Part shown: positions 1-7,024 of the stretch, piece after piece
Position numbering within the stretch: position 1 is the stretch's first letter
How the letters are laid out: every line of letters starts with the position of its first letter
Source: VRUE01 sp963717375
Lineage (GTDB): Bacteria; Actinomycetota; Thermoleophilia; Solirubrobacterales; 70-9
Direction: 5' to 3'
Assembly: GCA_963717375.1 (NCBI GenBank)
Contig: OY970329.1
Location: forward strand, 620,001-684,000
DNA length: 64,000 nucleotides
The notes under the pieces: generated by a model
Told to the model about the DNA's origin: nothing
Databases searched by the model: none
What the model saw: the letters and a program-made list of their open reading frames with translations, nothing else
Program-made: the position numbers and the translations under genes

Positions 1-44
1 TCGACAAACACTTTGGCCAGCTGCCCACCGACGGCGAGGGCTAG
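1..44 (+). CDS. C-terminal end of an upstream gene (partial)
   Basis: The frame starting at base 3 is open from the left edge and reads DKHFGQLPTDGEG before the TAG at 42-44. Only 13 codons are inside the window, so the product cannot be named. The stop is directly followed by the ATG of the next gene at 45, which implies an operon. Because the next gene looks like a RelE/ParE-type toxin, this could be its antitoxin, but that is inference from position only. Confidence 0.45.
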   Translation, partial: DKHFGQLPTDGEG

Positions 45-422
45 ATGGCAACACAACCCCCGGGACCGGCCTTTGAGGTTCACGTCGATGAGCGGGCGCT
101 TGCCGACGATCTAGCCCGTGCAAGCGATGCCGCGAAAGCAGCCATCGAACCGATGGTCCAGCACCTCAGGACAGATGGAGCACCAGCGGCGTGGCTTAAG
201 CGATGCGACGCCGAGGCTCGTGATGGGACGCGGCTTCCGGGCTGCGTGAAGCTCTACGTTCCGCAGCCGGCCGGTCAATGGGGGGCGGTGTTTCTCGGCG
301 GTACCGTCGATGGAAGCCTGACTCTGTTCTTGCTTGCGGTCGGGGAGCGCCATCCCGGTGCGGCATGGCGCCTAAGCGTCTACGAGATAGCCCACCGGCG
401 ACTGCATCGCCGCGACTCTTAG
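45..422 (+). CDS. RelE/ParE-like toxin candidate
   Basis: A 125-residue protein with no signal peptide or membrane segment. The layout recalls the RelE/ParE fold: an N-terminal strand then a helix (residues 8-45), a central strand pair (LPGCVKLYVPQPAG, then WGAVFLGGTVDGSLTLFLLAV) and a C-terminal VYEIAHRRLHRR that resembles the C-terminal helix of ParE toxins. Toxins of this superfamily cleave mRNA or inhibit gyrase. It starts at the base after the stop of the preceding frame, as in antitoxin-toxin pairs. Similarity is by pattern only; it may also be an unrelated small protein. Confidence 0.4.
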   Translation: MATQPPGPAFEVHVDERALADDLARASDAAKAAIEPMVQHLRTDGAPAAWLKRCDAEARDGTRLPGCVKLYVPQPAGQWGAVFLGGTVDGSLTLFLLAVGERHPGAAWRLSVYEIAHRRLHRRDS

Positions 423-465
423 GTCAGCTCGGCCGAAGGAGCCGTCTAACTGGGAGACAGCCCTT

Positions 466-1101
466 CTAGGCGGGCGTCATCAGTGCCACCGGGACCGTGA
501 GGCCGGCCGAACGGCGGAGCGTGGCGATGCGGCGGCCGGGCTGAACCGCCGGGCGGATCTCCCCGACGTGATCGCCGAGCTCAGCGACCGTCGCGTCCAG
601 ATCGGGGGCGACGAAGGCGAGGCCCCAGAAGAACGCGGGCCGGTCCCCTCCGGCCCGCTCGGTCGCCTCGGCGGGCTCCTGCACGACCTCGAGAATGGTC
701 GGGCCAAGGCGGAAGAACGCCTGTCGCGGGGCGCCGGCCGGAGTGGGCTCCTCGCGGATGCGGCGCAGATCGAGGCCTGCACCCTCCAGCGCCGCGACGG
801 TCCGGTCGAGGGCGGGCGTGATCGCAACGACGTGATCGAGTGCGGTGATGCCATTGGGGTGTGTCGCGCCCTCACCTGGCGGCTTGCGGTCCGACCGCGT
901 CGTCGCCAGCCCGTCCAGCTCAGTGCCCTCCAGGCCGCGCAGCGACCAGCCGGCCAGTCCCTTGCCGGCGTCCGGGCCGGCGAGCCGGATCCGCAGGTCG
1001 CCGACGACGCAGGTATCGCCGTCAAGCTCGAAGCCGAGCGCCGACCAGGCGCCGGGCTCGTCGGCGACGGTCAGCTCGTCGACCGTTAGCGCCTCGCTCA
1101 C
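466..1101 (-). CDS. VOC (glyoxalase/dioxygenase fold) family protein
   Basis: A 211-residue cytosolic protein. The C-terminal half contains a recognisable VOC module: ALDHVVAITPALDRTVAALE begins the first beta-alpha unit, and PTILEVVQEP carries the usual metal-ligand glutamate near the end of a module. The N-terminal 80 residues look like a degenerate half. The superfamily includes glyoxalases, ring-cleavage dioxygenases and drug-binding proteins; substrate cannot be told. The GTG start at 1101 overlaps the TGA of the upstream DUF488 gene (GTGA), which indicates translational coupling and supports this start. Confidence 0.8.
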   Translation of the reverse strand: MSEALTVDELTVADEPGAWSALGFELDGDTCVVGDLRIRLAGPDAGKGLAGWSLRGLEGTELDGLATTRSDRKPPGEGATHPNGITALDHVVAITPALDRTVAALEGAGLDLRRIREEPTPAGAPRQAFFRLGPTILEVVQEPAEATERAGGDRPAFFWGLAFVAPDLDATVAELGDHVGEIRPAVQPGRRIATLRRSAGLTVPVALMTPA

Positions 1102-1451
1102 GTGGCCAGCGCTTCCCGGGCGAAATCGCGCAGGACCGCGGCGTGATTGCACTCCGGATCGCGGGCGCCGTAGAGCAGCGTCACCGAATCGGCGTCCCGC
1201 ACCGCCTCGAGCAGACGCTCGAGCGCCGGGTTCGACTCCAGCTCGGCCCGGTAGCGAGCGGAGAACTCCTCGAAGCGCTCCGGCTCGTGCCCGAACCAGG
1301 TGCGCAGCTCGGGCGTCGGCGCGACCTCCTTCAGCCAGAGGTCGAGCGCGGCGCCCTCCTTGCTCACCCCGCGCGGCCACAGCCGATCGACCAGGACCCG
1401 CAGGCCGTCCTCGCCGGCGGGCGGCTCGTAGATCCGCTTGATCGTGAGCAT
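1098..1451 (-). CDS. DUF488 family protein (YeaO-like)
   Basis: A 117-residue protein that fits the small DUF488 family over its whole length. Hallmarks are RVLVDRLWPRGVSKE near the N terminus, DLWLKEVAPTPELRTWF in the middle and SVTLLYGARDPECNHA towards the end. The biochemical role of the family is unknown; it is a compact cytosolic domain often found next to stress or resistance genes. Its stop overlaps the start of the VOC gene by four bases, so both are made from one message. Confidence 0.88.
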   Translation of the reverse strand: MLTIKRIYEPPAGEDGLRVLVDRLWPRGVSKEGAALDLWLKEVAPTPELRTWFGHEPERFEEFSARYRAELESNPALERLLEAVRDADSVTLLYGARDPECNHAAVLRDFAREALAT

Positions 1452-1460
1452 GTGCGCAGG

Positions 1461-2663
1461 TTACGCCGCGCCCTCGGGGAAGGCCTCCGGCTCGCCGGGG
1501 GAATCGGCGGCGAACAGCGGGAAGCGCGAGGCGAAGGGCACCCCGAGCAACGAGACAACGGCCATCGAGAGAAAGGCGGCCAACGGGTCGTCGACAAGGA
1601 CCTGGACGATCAGCGCCACCACCAGTCCACCGAGATTGCCTGCCATCCAGACGATCGCGCCCGCCGTCCCCGCCGCCGGACCGGCGAGGCGCTCGGCCGC
1701 GGTGAGGATGACTGGCAGCGCGGGCAGCAGGACGAAGCCCATCACCGCGATCACGACGGCGCGGGTGCCAAGCATCGAGACCACCCCGAGAGCGGCGCAG
1801 CCTAGGGCGCTGGTCAGGACGGCGGCCTGCATGAAGGCGCGCTCGGCACCGCGGCGGGCGAGCAGCGGCGGCAATAGCGCGATGCCGATCAGCCCGACGA
1901 CGACCATCCCGACCAACAGCAGCCCGGCACTCTGTTCGGAGACACCGGAGGGCTCGAGCAGCGTCTGCAGCCAGGTGGCGAGGGCGACGAAGACCCCGAA
2001 GCCGACGAAAACCAGGCCGCAGATCGTTCGCATCGGCGGCAACGCCCACAGCGCCCGGGCGGCGCCACCCTCGATCGCCGCGCTCTCCTCGCTTTCGAGG
2101 CCGGGGCGGCGCAGGGCGAGGACGAGAGCGAGGGCAGCGAGGACCGCAAACGCCGCCTGGAGCACCAGCAGTCGCTCGATATGCCCGTGCGCGCCGACGG
2201 TCGGCCCGAGGACCAAGGCAAGGAGCATGCCGGCGAAGCTGCCGCCCGAGGCGACGGCGATACCGGTCGGACGCTGCTCGACGGGCAGGTAGTCACCGGA
2301 GACCTTGCCGATCGCGCTGAGTACGACCGGCTGGGCGACGGCGACGGCGATCTGCCCCGCCATCGCCCAGGCGAAGCTCGGTCCGGCCAATCGCAGCAGG
2401 CCGCCGGCCGCCATCAACACCGCGCCGCCCGTCAGCGCCGGCCTGAAGTGGTTGTCGAGCAGCCGGCCGGCCGGGATCGCCAGGACCACGTAGAGCAGCG
2501 GGAAGATCTCTGCCAGCCAGCCGATAGCCGAGGTCGAGACCCCGTAGTAGTGCGCCGAGCCGGTGTCGACCGGCGCGTAGGTGAGCCAGAGCAGCTGCGT
2601 GCCGGCACAGACGAAAGCAAAGGCGACAATCACGCTCCAGCCGCGGGATCTTGGCCTGGTCAC
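1461..2663 (-). CDS. MFS transporter
   Basis: A 400-residue protein with about 12 hydrophobic helices, the usual size for the major facilitator superfamily. The short loop after the second helix carries PAGRLLDNHFRP, a variant of the family's G-x-L-a-D-r loop motif. A GTG at 2663 is the best start: it opens directly before the first helix (WSVIVAFAFVCAGTQLLWL), and longer upstream extensions are low-complexity polar sequence opposite the next gene. The substrate is unknown; the CynX/NarK-like single-polypeptide layout suggests small-anion or drug transport. It lies 9 bases downstream of the DUF488 start in the opposite sense of an operon order, so co-transcription into DUF488 is likely. Confidence 0.85.
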   Translation of the reverse strand: MTRPRSRGWSVIVAFAFVCAGTQLLWLTYAPVDTGSAHYYGVSTSAIGWLAEIFPLLYVVLAIPAGRLLDNHFRPALTGGAVLMAAGGLLRLAGPSFAWAMAGQIAVAVAQPVVLSAIGKVSGDYLPVEQRPTGIAVASGGSFAGMLLALVLGPTVGAHGHIERLLVLQAAFAVLAALALVLALRRPGLESEESAAIEGGAARALWALPPMRTICGLVFVGFGVFVALATWLQTLLEPSGVSEQSAGLLLVGMVVVGLIGIALLPPLLARRGAERAFMQAAVLTSALGCAALGVVSMLGTRAVVIAVMGFVLLPALPVILTAAERLAGPAAGTAGAIVWMAGNLGGLVVALIVQVLVDDPLAAFLSMAVVSLLGVPFASRFPLFAADSPGEPEAFPEGAA

Positions 2664-2729
2664 CGTGGGCGGGATCGTACGGGAGAGACGATCCGTCCCC
2701 TTGCCTTGATCGGCGGCCGCCGGGCGGCT

Positions 2730-3245
2730 ATGGTCGAAAAGGTCGGAATGCAGGAAGAAGAGACACAGAGTCGCGGACGGATGCACTGGGAGGACGGGGT
2801 CGTCTACGCCCTCGTCCTCGCCGGGATCTACCTCCTGGTCGGCGTCCTCTTCTTCTACGCGGGCAAGGAGAAGATCATCGACGGACACGGCGCCCCGCCG
2901 CCGATCGCCAAGCAGTTCAGCGGCACCTTCCTCGACACGATCCCCGGCATCGACGCCGCCTGGACGATCCTCGGCATTCTCGAGTCGCTGATTTTCATCC
3001 TCGTCGTCGTCAGCCTGATCCGGCTCGAGTTCATGCCCGACCGGCGCAAGTCCTTCCTGCTCTGCGCCCTCGGCCTGGCGATCTTCACCTTCTCGATCCT
3101 GGCGATGGGACAGAACGTGGTCGGCGAAAACTCCGGCGTCGCCGAGCTCTTCATCTACGCGGCCGCGGCCGGCGTCCTGATGGGACTGGTCCTGCTGATG
3201 CCGCCGTACCGGCCGGCCGACTGGCTCAGCGGACGGGGAAGGTAG
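2730..3245 (+). CDS. four-helix membrane protein, DoxX-like
   Basis: Up to 171 residues, with four predicted membrane helices: VVYALVLAGIYLLVGVLFFY, the segment around WTILGILESLIFILVVVSL, LLCALGLAIFTFSILAM, and LFIYAAAAGVLMGLVLL. The size and four-helix pattern resemble the DoxX/SURF4-like family, but no family motif is decisive. The start could be ATG 2730 or ATG 2748; the second has an AAGG sequence six bases ahead and fits an N terminus of MQEEE. Divergent from the MFS gene with a 66-base gap. Function unknown. Confidence 0.7.
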   Translation: MVEKVGMQEEETQSRGRMHWEDGVVYALVLAGIYLLVGVLFFYAGKEKIIDGHGAPPPIAKQFSGTFLDTIPGIDAAWTILGILESLIFILVVVSLIRLEFMPDRRKSFLLCALGLAIFTFSILAMGQNVVGENSGVAELFIYAAAAGVLMGLVLLMPPYRPADWLSGRGR

Positions 3246-3317
3246 AAACACGTCCACTCGCACGGTCGATCCAACGTGTGATCGAGGGGCTCGACCCAGC
3301 GTGAAGTGAGCTGAGCT

Positions 3318-3719
3318 ATGCCCGACGACGAGAAACAGATCCGCACGTTGATAGAGAGCTGGGCCGAGGCGGCCCACAGCGGCGACATGGCAGGCGTCCT
3401 CGCCGACCACACCGATGACATCGTGATGTTCGACGTGCCGCCGCCCAGCGATGGCGTTCGTGGCATCGACGACTACCGCAATACGTGGCCGGCCTTTTTC
3501 GAGTGGCAGGCCAAAGGCGCCAGCTTCGAAATCGTCTCCTTGGACGTCACCGCCGGTCAGGATGTCGCTTATGCCCACGCCCTACTGCGCTGCGGAACGC
3601 CTGAGGATCTGGCCGATCGCCCCGAGAACCGCCTGCGACTGACACTCGGACTGCGCAAGGAGCAAGGGCGCTGGGTCGTCGCCCACGAGCACCACTCCTT
3701 CCCCGACGCCAGTGACTAA
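3318..3719 (+). CDS. SnoaL-like / SgcJ-EcaC family (NTF2 fold) protein
   Basis: A 133-residue protein with the typical order of the NTF2-like SgcJ/EcaC group: EKQIRTLIESWAEAAHSGD as the first helix, a DHTDDIVMFDVPPP loop-strand, GIDDYRNTW, then paired strands ending in GRWVVAHEHHSFP. Family members bind small hydrophobic molecules or act as isomerases; many are of unknown substrate. The closing H-E-H-H-S-F-P is a common signature of this subgroup. It stands alone, followed by a 129-base gap. Confidence 0.85.
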   Translation: MPDDEKQIRTLIESWAEAAHSGDMAGVLADHTDDIVMFDVPPPSDGVRGIDDYRNTWPAFFEWQAKGASFEIVSLDVTAGQDVAYAHALLRCGTPEDLADRPENRLRLTLGLRKEQGRWVVAHEHHSFPDASD

Positions 3720-3742
3720 GACGATCACACGAGCGGTCGTCA

Positions 3743-3757
3743 CCAGCTCGAAGCTGG
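3743..3757. terminator. short hairpin after the SnoaL-like gene
   Basis: CCAGCT-cga-AGCTGG forms a perfect six-base-pair stem with a three-base loop, 24 bases after the stop of the SnoaL-like gene. There is no T tract, so it is only a candidate terminator. Confidence 0.3.
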
Positions 3758-3790
3758 ATCCAGCCGCGGCTGCCGCCGCCTGAGGTGCGA

Positions 3791-3815
3791 GCTTAGGGAT
3801 CCCAACACCGGGTAC
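3791..3815 (+). promoter_or_regulatory. sigma-B/sigma-F-like promoter for the DUF892 gene
   Basis: GCTT, 15 bases, then GGGTAC, ending 33 bases before the ATG at 3849. This fits the Streptomyces sigma-B consensus GNNT-N14..16-GGGTAC/T. The target is a DUF892 ferritin-like protein, a class often induced by stress. The sequence match is direct; use by a sigma-B-type factor is inferred. Confidence 0.6.
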
Positions 3816-3848
3816 CCGGGCTAGTCCCCCCAACCAGAAAGAGGCTAG

Positions 3849-4457
3849 ATGGCCGATTTGAACGAGCGCGACGCAAAGCTGGTCCAGTACCTCAACGAGG
3901 CGTATGGCAAGGAGAAGGAGCTGGAGACCGCCCTCGAGGTCCACATCGCGATGACCACGAAGGCGCCCTACAAGAAACGCCTCAAACAACACCTCAAAGA
4001 GACCAAAGGTCACGCCAAGCAGCTCGAGCGCCGGATCAAGAAGCTCGGTGGCGGCGGCCATGCGGTGCAGAGCGTTGTCGCCAAGGCAACGGCGGTGGCA
4101 AAGGGTCCCCTGCACATGATCCGCGGCAGCGGCGAGCAGGAGAAGATGCTGAAGAACGCCAAGACCGAGTACTTCAACGAGCACGAGGAGATCTCCACCT
4201 ACCTCGCGATCGAGACCTTCGCCAAGAAGGTCAATGACAAAGAGACCGCAAAACTCGCGCGCGACATCCGCCGCGAGGAGGAACGGATGGCGAAATTCCT
4301 CGAGGGCCAGATCAAGTCACTCGCCAATGCGGTCGCGATCGAGGACGTGCCGGGAGCACAACGCCGGGCACCGTCCAAATCCAAAAAAGCCGCTCCGCGT
4401 AAACGGAAAGCCACGGCGACCAGGCCGCGGAAAGCGGCGAAACGCAAAGGCCGTTAG
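3849..4457 (+). CDS. DUF892 ferritin-like protein with a histone-H1-like basic tail
   Basis: Residues 1-160 match the DUF892 (YciE/YciF) family, a four-helix ferritin-like bundle: KLVQYLNEAYGKEKELETAL opens helix 1, and the third helix carries FNEHEEISTYLAIETFA with the E-x-x-x-x-Y pattern expected of a di-metal site. From about residue 168 the chain is almost only Lys, Arg, Ala, Pro and Thr (SKSKKAAPRKRKATATRPRK), like histone H1 or AlgP-type tails, suggesting nucleic acid binding. Members of the family are stress induced. A clear start follows AAAGAGG eight bases upstream, and a sigma-B-like promoter lies ahead. A tail of this type would allow Dps-like DNA protection; that is inference. Confidence 0.88.
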   Translation: MADLNERDAKLVQYLNEAYGKEKELETALEVHIAMTTKAPYKKRLKQHLKETKGHAKQLERRIKKLGGGGHAVQSVVAKATAVAKGPLHMIRGSGEQEKMLKNAKTEYFNEHEEISTYLAIETFAKKVNDKETAKLARDIRREEERMAKFLEGQIKSLANAVAIEDVPGAQRRAPSKSKKAAPRKRKATATRPRKAAKRKGR

Positions 4458-4464
4458 ATCGCTG

Positions 4465-4492
4465 GGCCGACGGCGCCTCGACGCCGTCGGCC
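4465..4492. terminator. GC-rich hairpin between convergent genes
   Basis: GGCCGACGGCG, a six-base loop, then CGCCGTCGGCC: a perfect 11-base-pair stem eight bases after the DUF892 stop and about 37 bases after the convergent ferritin-like gene ends. No T run follows, which is common in actinobacteria. It probably serves both directions. Confidence 0.65.
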
Positions 4493-4528
4493 ACCGCCGC
4501 TGAGGTACGCCTGGTCAGCGTTCTATGA

Positions 4529-4966
4529 CTAATTCCCAAGCGCCCGCTTGAGGAAATCGACCTGTTCCTGCTTGCGCATGATCTGGTGCTCGAGCATGTG
4601 CTCGAGGGCCTCTGAGCGACCCTCCCTTCCGGTCGGCTCGATCGCCTTTTGAAGCGCCTCGATCACTTCTTCCTCGCAGCTGACGAGCCAGGCGATCGCG
4701 TCCGCTGCCTCGGCCTCGAAGCGGAGGGCGGCGACCTCGGTCGTCGGCTTGCCTTCAAAGGAGACGATCTTCTCGATCAGCTGCCTCGCCCCGCTCAGCT
4801 CGTCGTCGCCGAATTCGGTCAGCTTCACCCCCAGCGACTGCGCCTGGAGCCCCCGCAGGCTCGAGGCGACGATCGAGTACTGCAGGGCGGAGCGGTATTG
4901 CTGAGCCAGCGCCGCATTGAGGCGCGTGATCGCCTCTGCCTGATCGAGCGTCTCTTCCGATGACAT
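4529..4966 (-). CDS. ferritin-like / bacterioferritin-type protein
   Basis: A 145-residue all-helical protein of bacterioferritin/Dps size. The first helix has ITRLNAALAQQYRSALQYSI, in which the usual Glu of ferritins is partly replaced by Gln; later helices carry LTEFGDDELSGARQLIEKI and EHMLEHQIMRKQEQVDFL, where the E-x-x-H pattern is typical of a di-iron site. It is the third gene of a probable operon with the coiled-coil and CsbD-like genes, being only one base from the former. A role in iron storage or oxidative protection is likely from the family; whether all ligands are kept is uncertain. Confidence 0.8.
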   Translation of the reverse strand: MSSEETLDQAEAITRLNAALAQQYRSALQYSIVASSLRGLQAQSLGVKLTEFGDDELSGARQLIEKIVSFEGKPTTEVAALRFEAEAADAIAWLVSCEEEVIEALQKAIEPTGREGRSEALEHMLEHQIMRKQEQVDFLKRALGN

Positions 4967-4967
4967 C

Positions 4968-5591
4968 TCAGCTCCCCTCCGTGTCGCCGTTCTTGCGCGC
5001 CTGCTTGGCGGCCGAAGCCGCGCCTTTCAGCCGCTCTGCCTCCTGCTGCGCGCGGAGAGTCGCCTCTTTCGTTGCGATGCTCGCCTCCTTCGCCTCGAGC
5101 GTCTTCAGCTTTGCGACCTTGTCGCGTTTGGCGTTGGCGCGCTTTGTCTTCGCCGCGGCTTTCGCCGCTTTTTGCTTGCGCACGGTCGTCGAGTTGGCTG
5201 CCTTCGCCTCGCGCTTACGCTTGCGCTCCTCGGCCTCGCGCCGTTTCTCCTCAGCCTTCTGCCTGGCTTCGGCCTCAGCCTCGGCGGTCTCCTTCGCCGC
5301 CTGCTCAACCCGGCGGGCTGCCTCGTGCTGGCGCAGCTCGGCCTCGTCTCGCAACTCAGCGGCGCGTTCGCGTTCCCTCGTCGCCAGCGAGACCTGCCGG
5401 CCCTGCCGAGCGAGGTCTTCGTCGCGCAGAAGGGTGCCGATGACACTGCGCACAACGGCCTCGGTTCGGTCAAGCGCGTGCTTTGCCGACGAGCCCGAGC
5501 CGCCGGCCACCCCAAGCGCGACGTCGAACGGGGCCCTTGCCAGTTTCACCGATCGGTCGAGGATCGTCTTCGGAACGGTATGCATCGCCAT
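4968..5591 (-). CDS. charged coiled-coil protein of unknown function
   Basis: A 207-residue protein. Residues 1-60 look folded (ILDRSVKLARAPFDVALGVA, then an amphipathic helix AVVRSVIGTLLRDEDLARQG); residues 70-190 are a long Ala/Glu/Lys/Arg coiled coil. No signal peptide. The ATG at 5591 shares one base with the TGA of the CsbD-like gene (TGATG), so translation is coupled. Proteins of this kind are frequent beside CsbD genes in this lineage, but no function is known to me. Middle gene of a three-gene stress operon. Confidence 0.75.
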   Translation of the reverse strand: MAMHTVPKTILDRSVKLARAPFDVALGVAGGSGSSAKHALDRTEAVVRSVIGTLLRDEDLARQGRQVSLATRERERAAELRDEAELRQHEAARRVEQAAKETAEAEAEARQKAEEKRREAEERKRKREAKAANSTTVRKQKAAKAAAKTKRANAKRDKVAKLKTLEAKEASIATKEATLRAQQEAERLKGAASAAKQARKNGDTEGS

Positions 5592-6094
5592 CAGCTCTTC
5601 TCCCTGGGGTCGATTGCGGCGGCCGCTTCTTCGGCGTGGCGCGCGGCGCGCTTCAGGTCGTCGGCCGCATTGACCTCTTCGCCCTGCCCACCTAGCGCTT
5701 GGCGCTTTGTGGCCTCGGCCCGGGCTTCCTCCGCGTGGCGCTCGCGCTCCGCGGCATTGACCTCGACCTCCGCGCCACGCTCAGCCTCTCGTCGTTGCTC
5801 GGCGAGCTTGCGCTCCGCCTGCTCCTCGGCGGTCATCTCAGTGGCCTCCAGCTCAACCTGGCGCCGCTCAGCCTCCGTCTCGGCCTTCTCCCGCTCGAGC
5901 TCGGCCTCACGCTCTTTCTGGGCGGCCCTGGCAGCGAGCCGCGCCGCGTCCTCCTCGGCCTCGCCCTGCGCCTGCTGCAGCCGGCCCTCTCGCTGTAGGT
6001 CCTCACGGCCCAGCGTCGCGCCGGCAAGCTCCTTCGCGCGCCCGGTCAACTTGCCGAGCATGCCGCCAGCGGTTTCCTCTCGCTCACTCATCAC
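5591..6094 (-). CDS. CsbD-like stress protein with coiled-coil extension
   Basis: A 167-residue protein. Residues 8-45 (MLGKLTGRAKELAGATLG, followed by R-E-D-L-Q-R-E-G-R-L-Q-Q-A-Q-G) match the CsbD family, small proteins first named as sigma-B controlled in Bacillus. The rest is an Ala/Glu/Arg-rich coiled coil ending DDLKRAARHAEEAAAAIDP. It is the first gene of the operon 6094-4529 and is preceded 34 bases upstream by a sigma-B-like promoter. Role: probable general stress protein; molecular function unknown. Confidence 0.8.
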   Translation of the reverse strand: MMSEREETAGGMLGKLTGRAKELAGATLGREDLQREGRLQQAQGEAEEDAARLAARAAQKEREAELEREKAETEAERRQVELEATEMTAEEQAERKLAEQRREAERGAEVEVNAAERERHAEEARAEATKRQALGGQGEEVNAADDLKRAARHAEEAAAAIDPREKS

Positions 6095-6127
6095 TGCCCT
6101 TCGTTTGGGGTTCGTCGGTCCCCCCTC

Positions 6128-6154
6128 GTACCCCCGATCGGCGCTGAGCCAACC
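6128..6154 (-). promoter_or_regulatory. sigma-B/sigma-F-like promoter for the CsbD operon
   Basis: On the minus strand GGTT, 17 bases, then GGGTAC, 34 bases from the CsbD-like ATG. A 17-base spacer is at the edge of the sigma-B range but is used by mycobacterial sigma-F. Inference from pattern and from the CsbD target. Confidence 0.5.
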
Positions 6155-6196
6155 AGTAGGCCCGACCTTGGAACGGGCGGAGCCGCGTCGGCCGAC

Positions 6197-6949
6197 CTAG
6201 AGGAGCTGTTCGAGCCTGTTGCCGCTGACCACAGATTGCGGCTGTTCGGCGGCCACGTCCGAGCCCGGAAGAGCCTGCTCGTCGCGGCGCTTGATCAGCA
6301 GCCATTGCGGCTTCTCGCCGGGACGGGTGCGCTGCAGGGCGAAGCCGCCACGAAGCTTCTCGCCGTGCAGGACGAAGACGGCGTGTCCACGTTCGAGCGC
6401 CTCCGGCCAGGCCACGCGACCACCCTGCTCGTAGGTGCCGCGGTCCCAGACGATCACGCCGCCTTTCTCGGTCGGTCCCTCGAAGCTGTTGTGGGAGATC
6501 GAGTGGTCATCGACCTGCACTGCGAAGCGCTTCACGGCAGGGTCCATTGAGGGGCCCTTCGGCACTGCCCAAGAGCGCATCACGCCATCGACCTCAAGGC
6601 GCAGGTCGAAGTGGTGGGCGGTGGCGGCGTGCTCCTGAACGACGAAAGCGCCGGCGCTGACCCCGCGGATCGCGAACTGCTCGTGGCCTTCGACCTTGAC
6701 CGGTTCGGTCTTCACGTCGTCGACCTGAGCCGCGGCGGGGCCCTCGCGCAGGAATGCCACCAGCTCATCGACCGCCGCCTCGGGGCCCTCGGCGTGGACG
6801 AGCACCTCGCCGTCCTCGCCGTTGCGAACCCAGCCCATCGCGCCGAGCTCATGCGCCCGCGTCCGCGTCGCTTCGCGGTAGCCGATGCCCTGCACCTTCC
6901 CGCGCACGACCACGCGTACCGCGGCCAGGCTTGCCTTCGTCGAGGGCAT
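6197..6949 (-). CDS. acylphosphatase fused to LigD-type 3'-phosphoesterase domain
   Basis: A 250-residue two-domain protein. Residues 10-97 are an acylphosphatase: VVVRGKVQGIGYREAT carries the catalytic Arg (about R25) and GWVRNGEDGEVLV the catalytic Asn (about N43). Residues 103-220 match the 3'-phosphoesterase (PE) domain of LigD: FVVQEHAATAHHFDLRLE holds the His/Asp/Arg cluster that binds metal, followed by RSWAVPKGPS, VDDHS and IVWDRGTYE. The glycine-rich I-P-x-G-x-Y-G-A-G segment of standard PE domains is shortened to FEGPTEKGGV. Acylphosphatases hydrolyse acyl phosphates; PE domains trim 3' ends in non-homologous end joining. The ATG at 6949 fits the domain start. The combination is unusual; the start codon and the join are open in one frame without a break. 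Confidence 0.88.
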   Translation of the reverse strand: MPSTKASLAAVRVVVRGKVQGIGYREATRTRAHELGAMGWVRNGEDGEVLVHAEGPEAAVDELVAFLREGPAAAQVDDVKTEPVKVEGHEQFAIRGVSAGAFVVQEHAATAHHFDLRLEVDGVMRSWAVPKGPSMDPAVKRFAVQVDDHSISHNSFEGPTEKGGVIVWDRGTYEQGGRVAWPEALERGHAVFVLHGEKLRGGFALQRTRPGEKPQWLLIKRRDEQALPGSDVAAEQPQSVVSGNRLEQLL

Positions 6950-7024
6950 CGAGCCGAGGTTAACTCCGATCGCCGCCTTGGCGTGACCGGAAGGTGTGTC
7001 GCGCCGCCCGTAGAACCCCCCGGC

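Noticed and set aside
2664..3578. N-terminal extension of the MFS frame
   Set aside because: The extension is low-complexity and antisense to two genes with clear folds; the helices begin just after GTG 2663.
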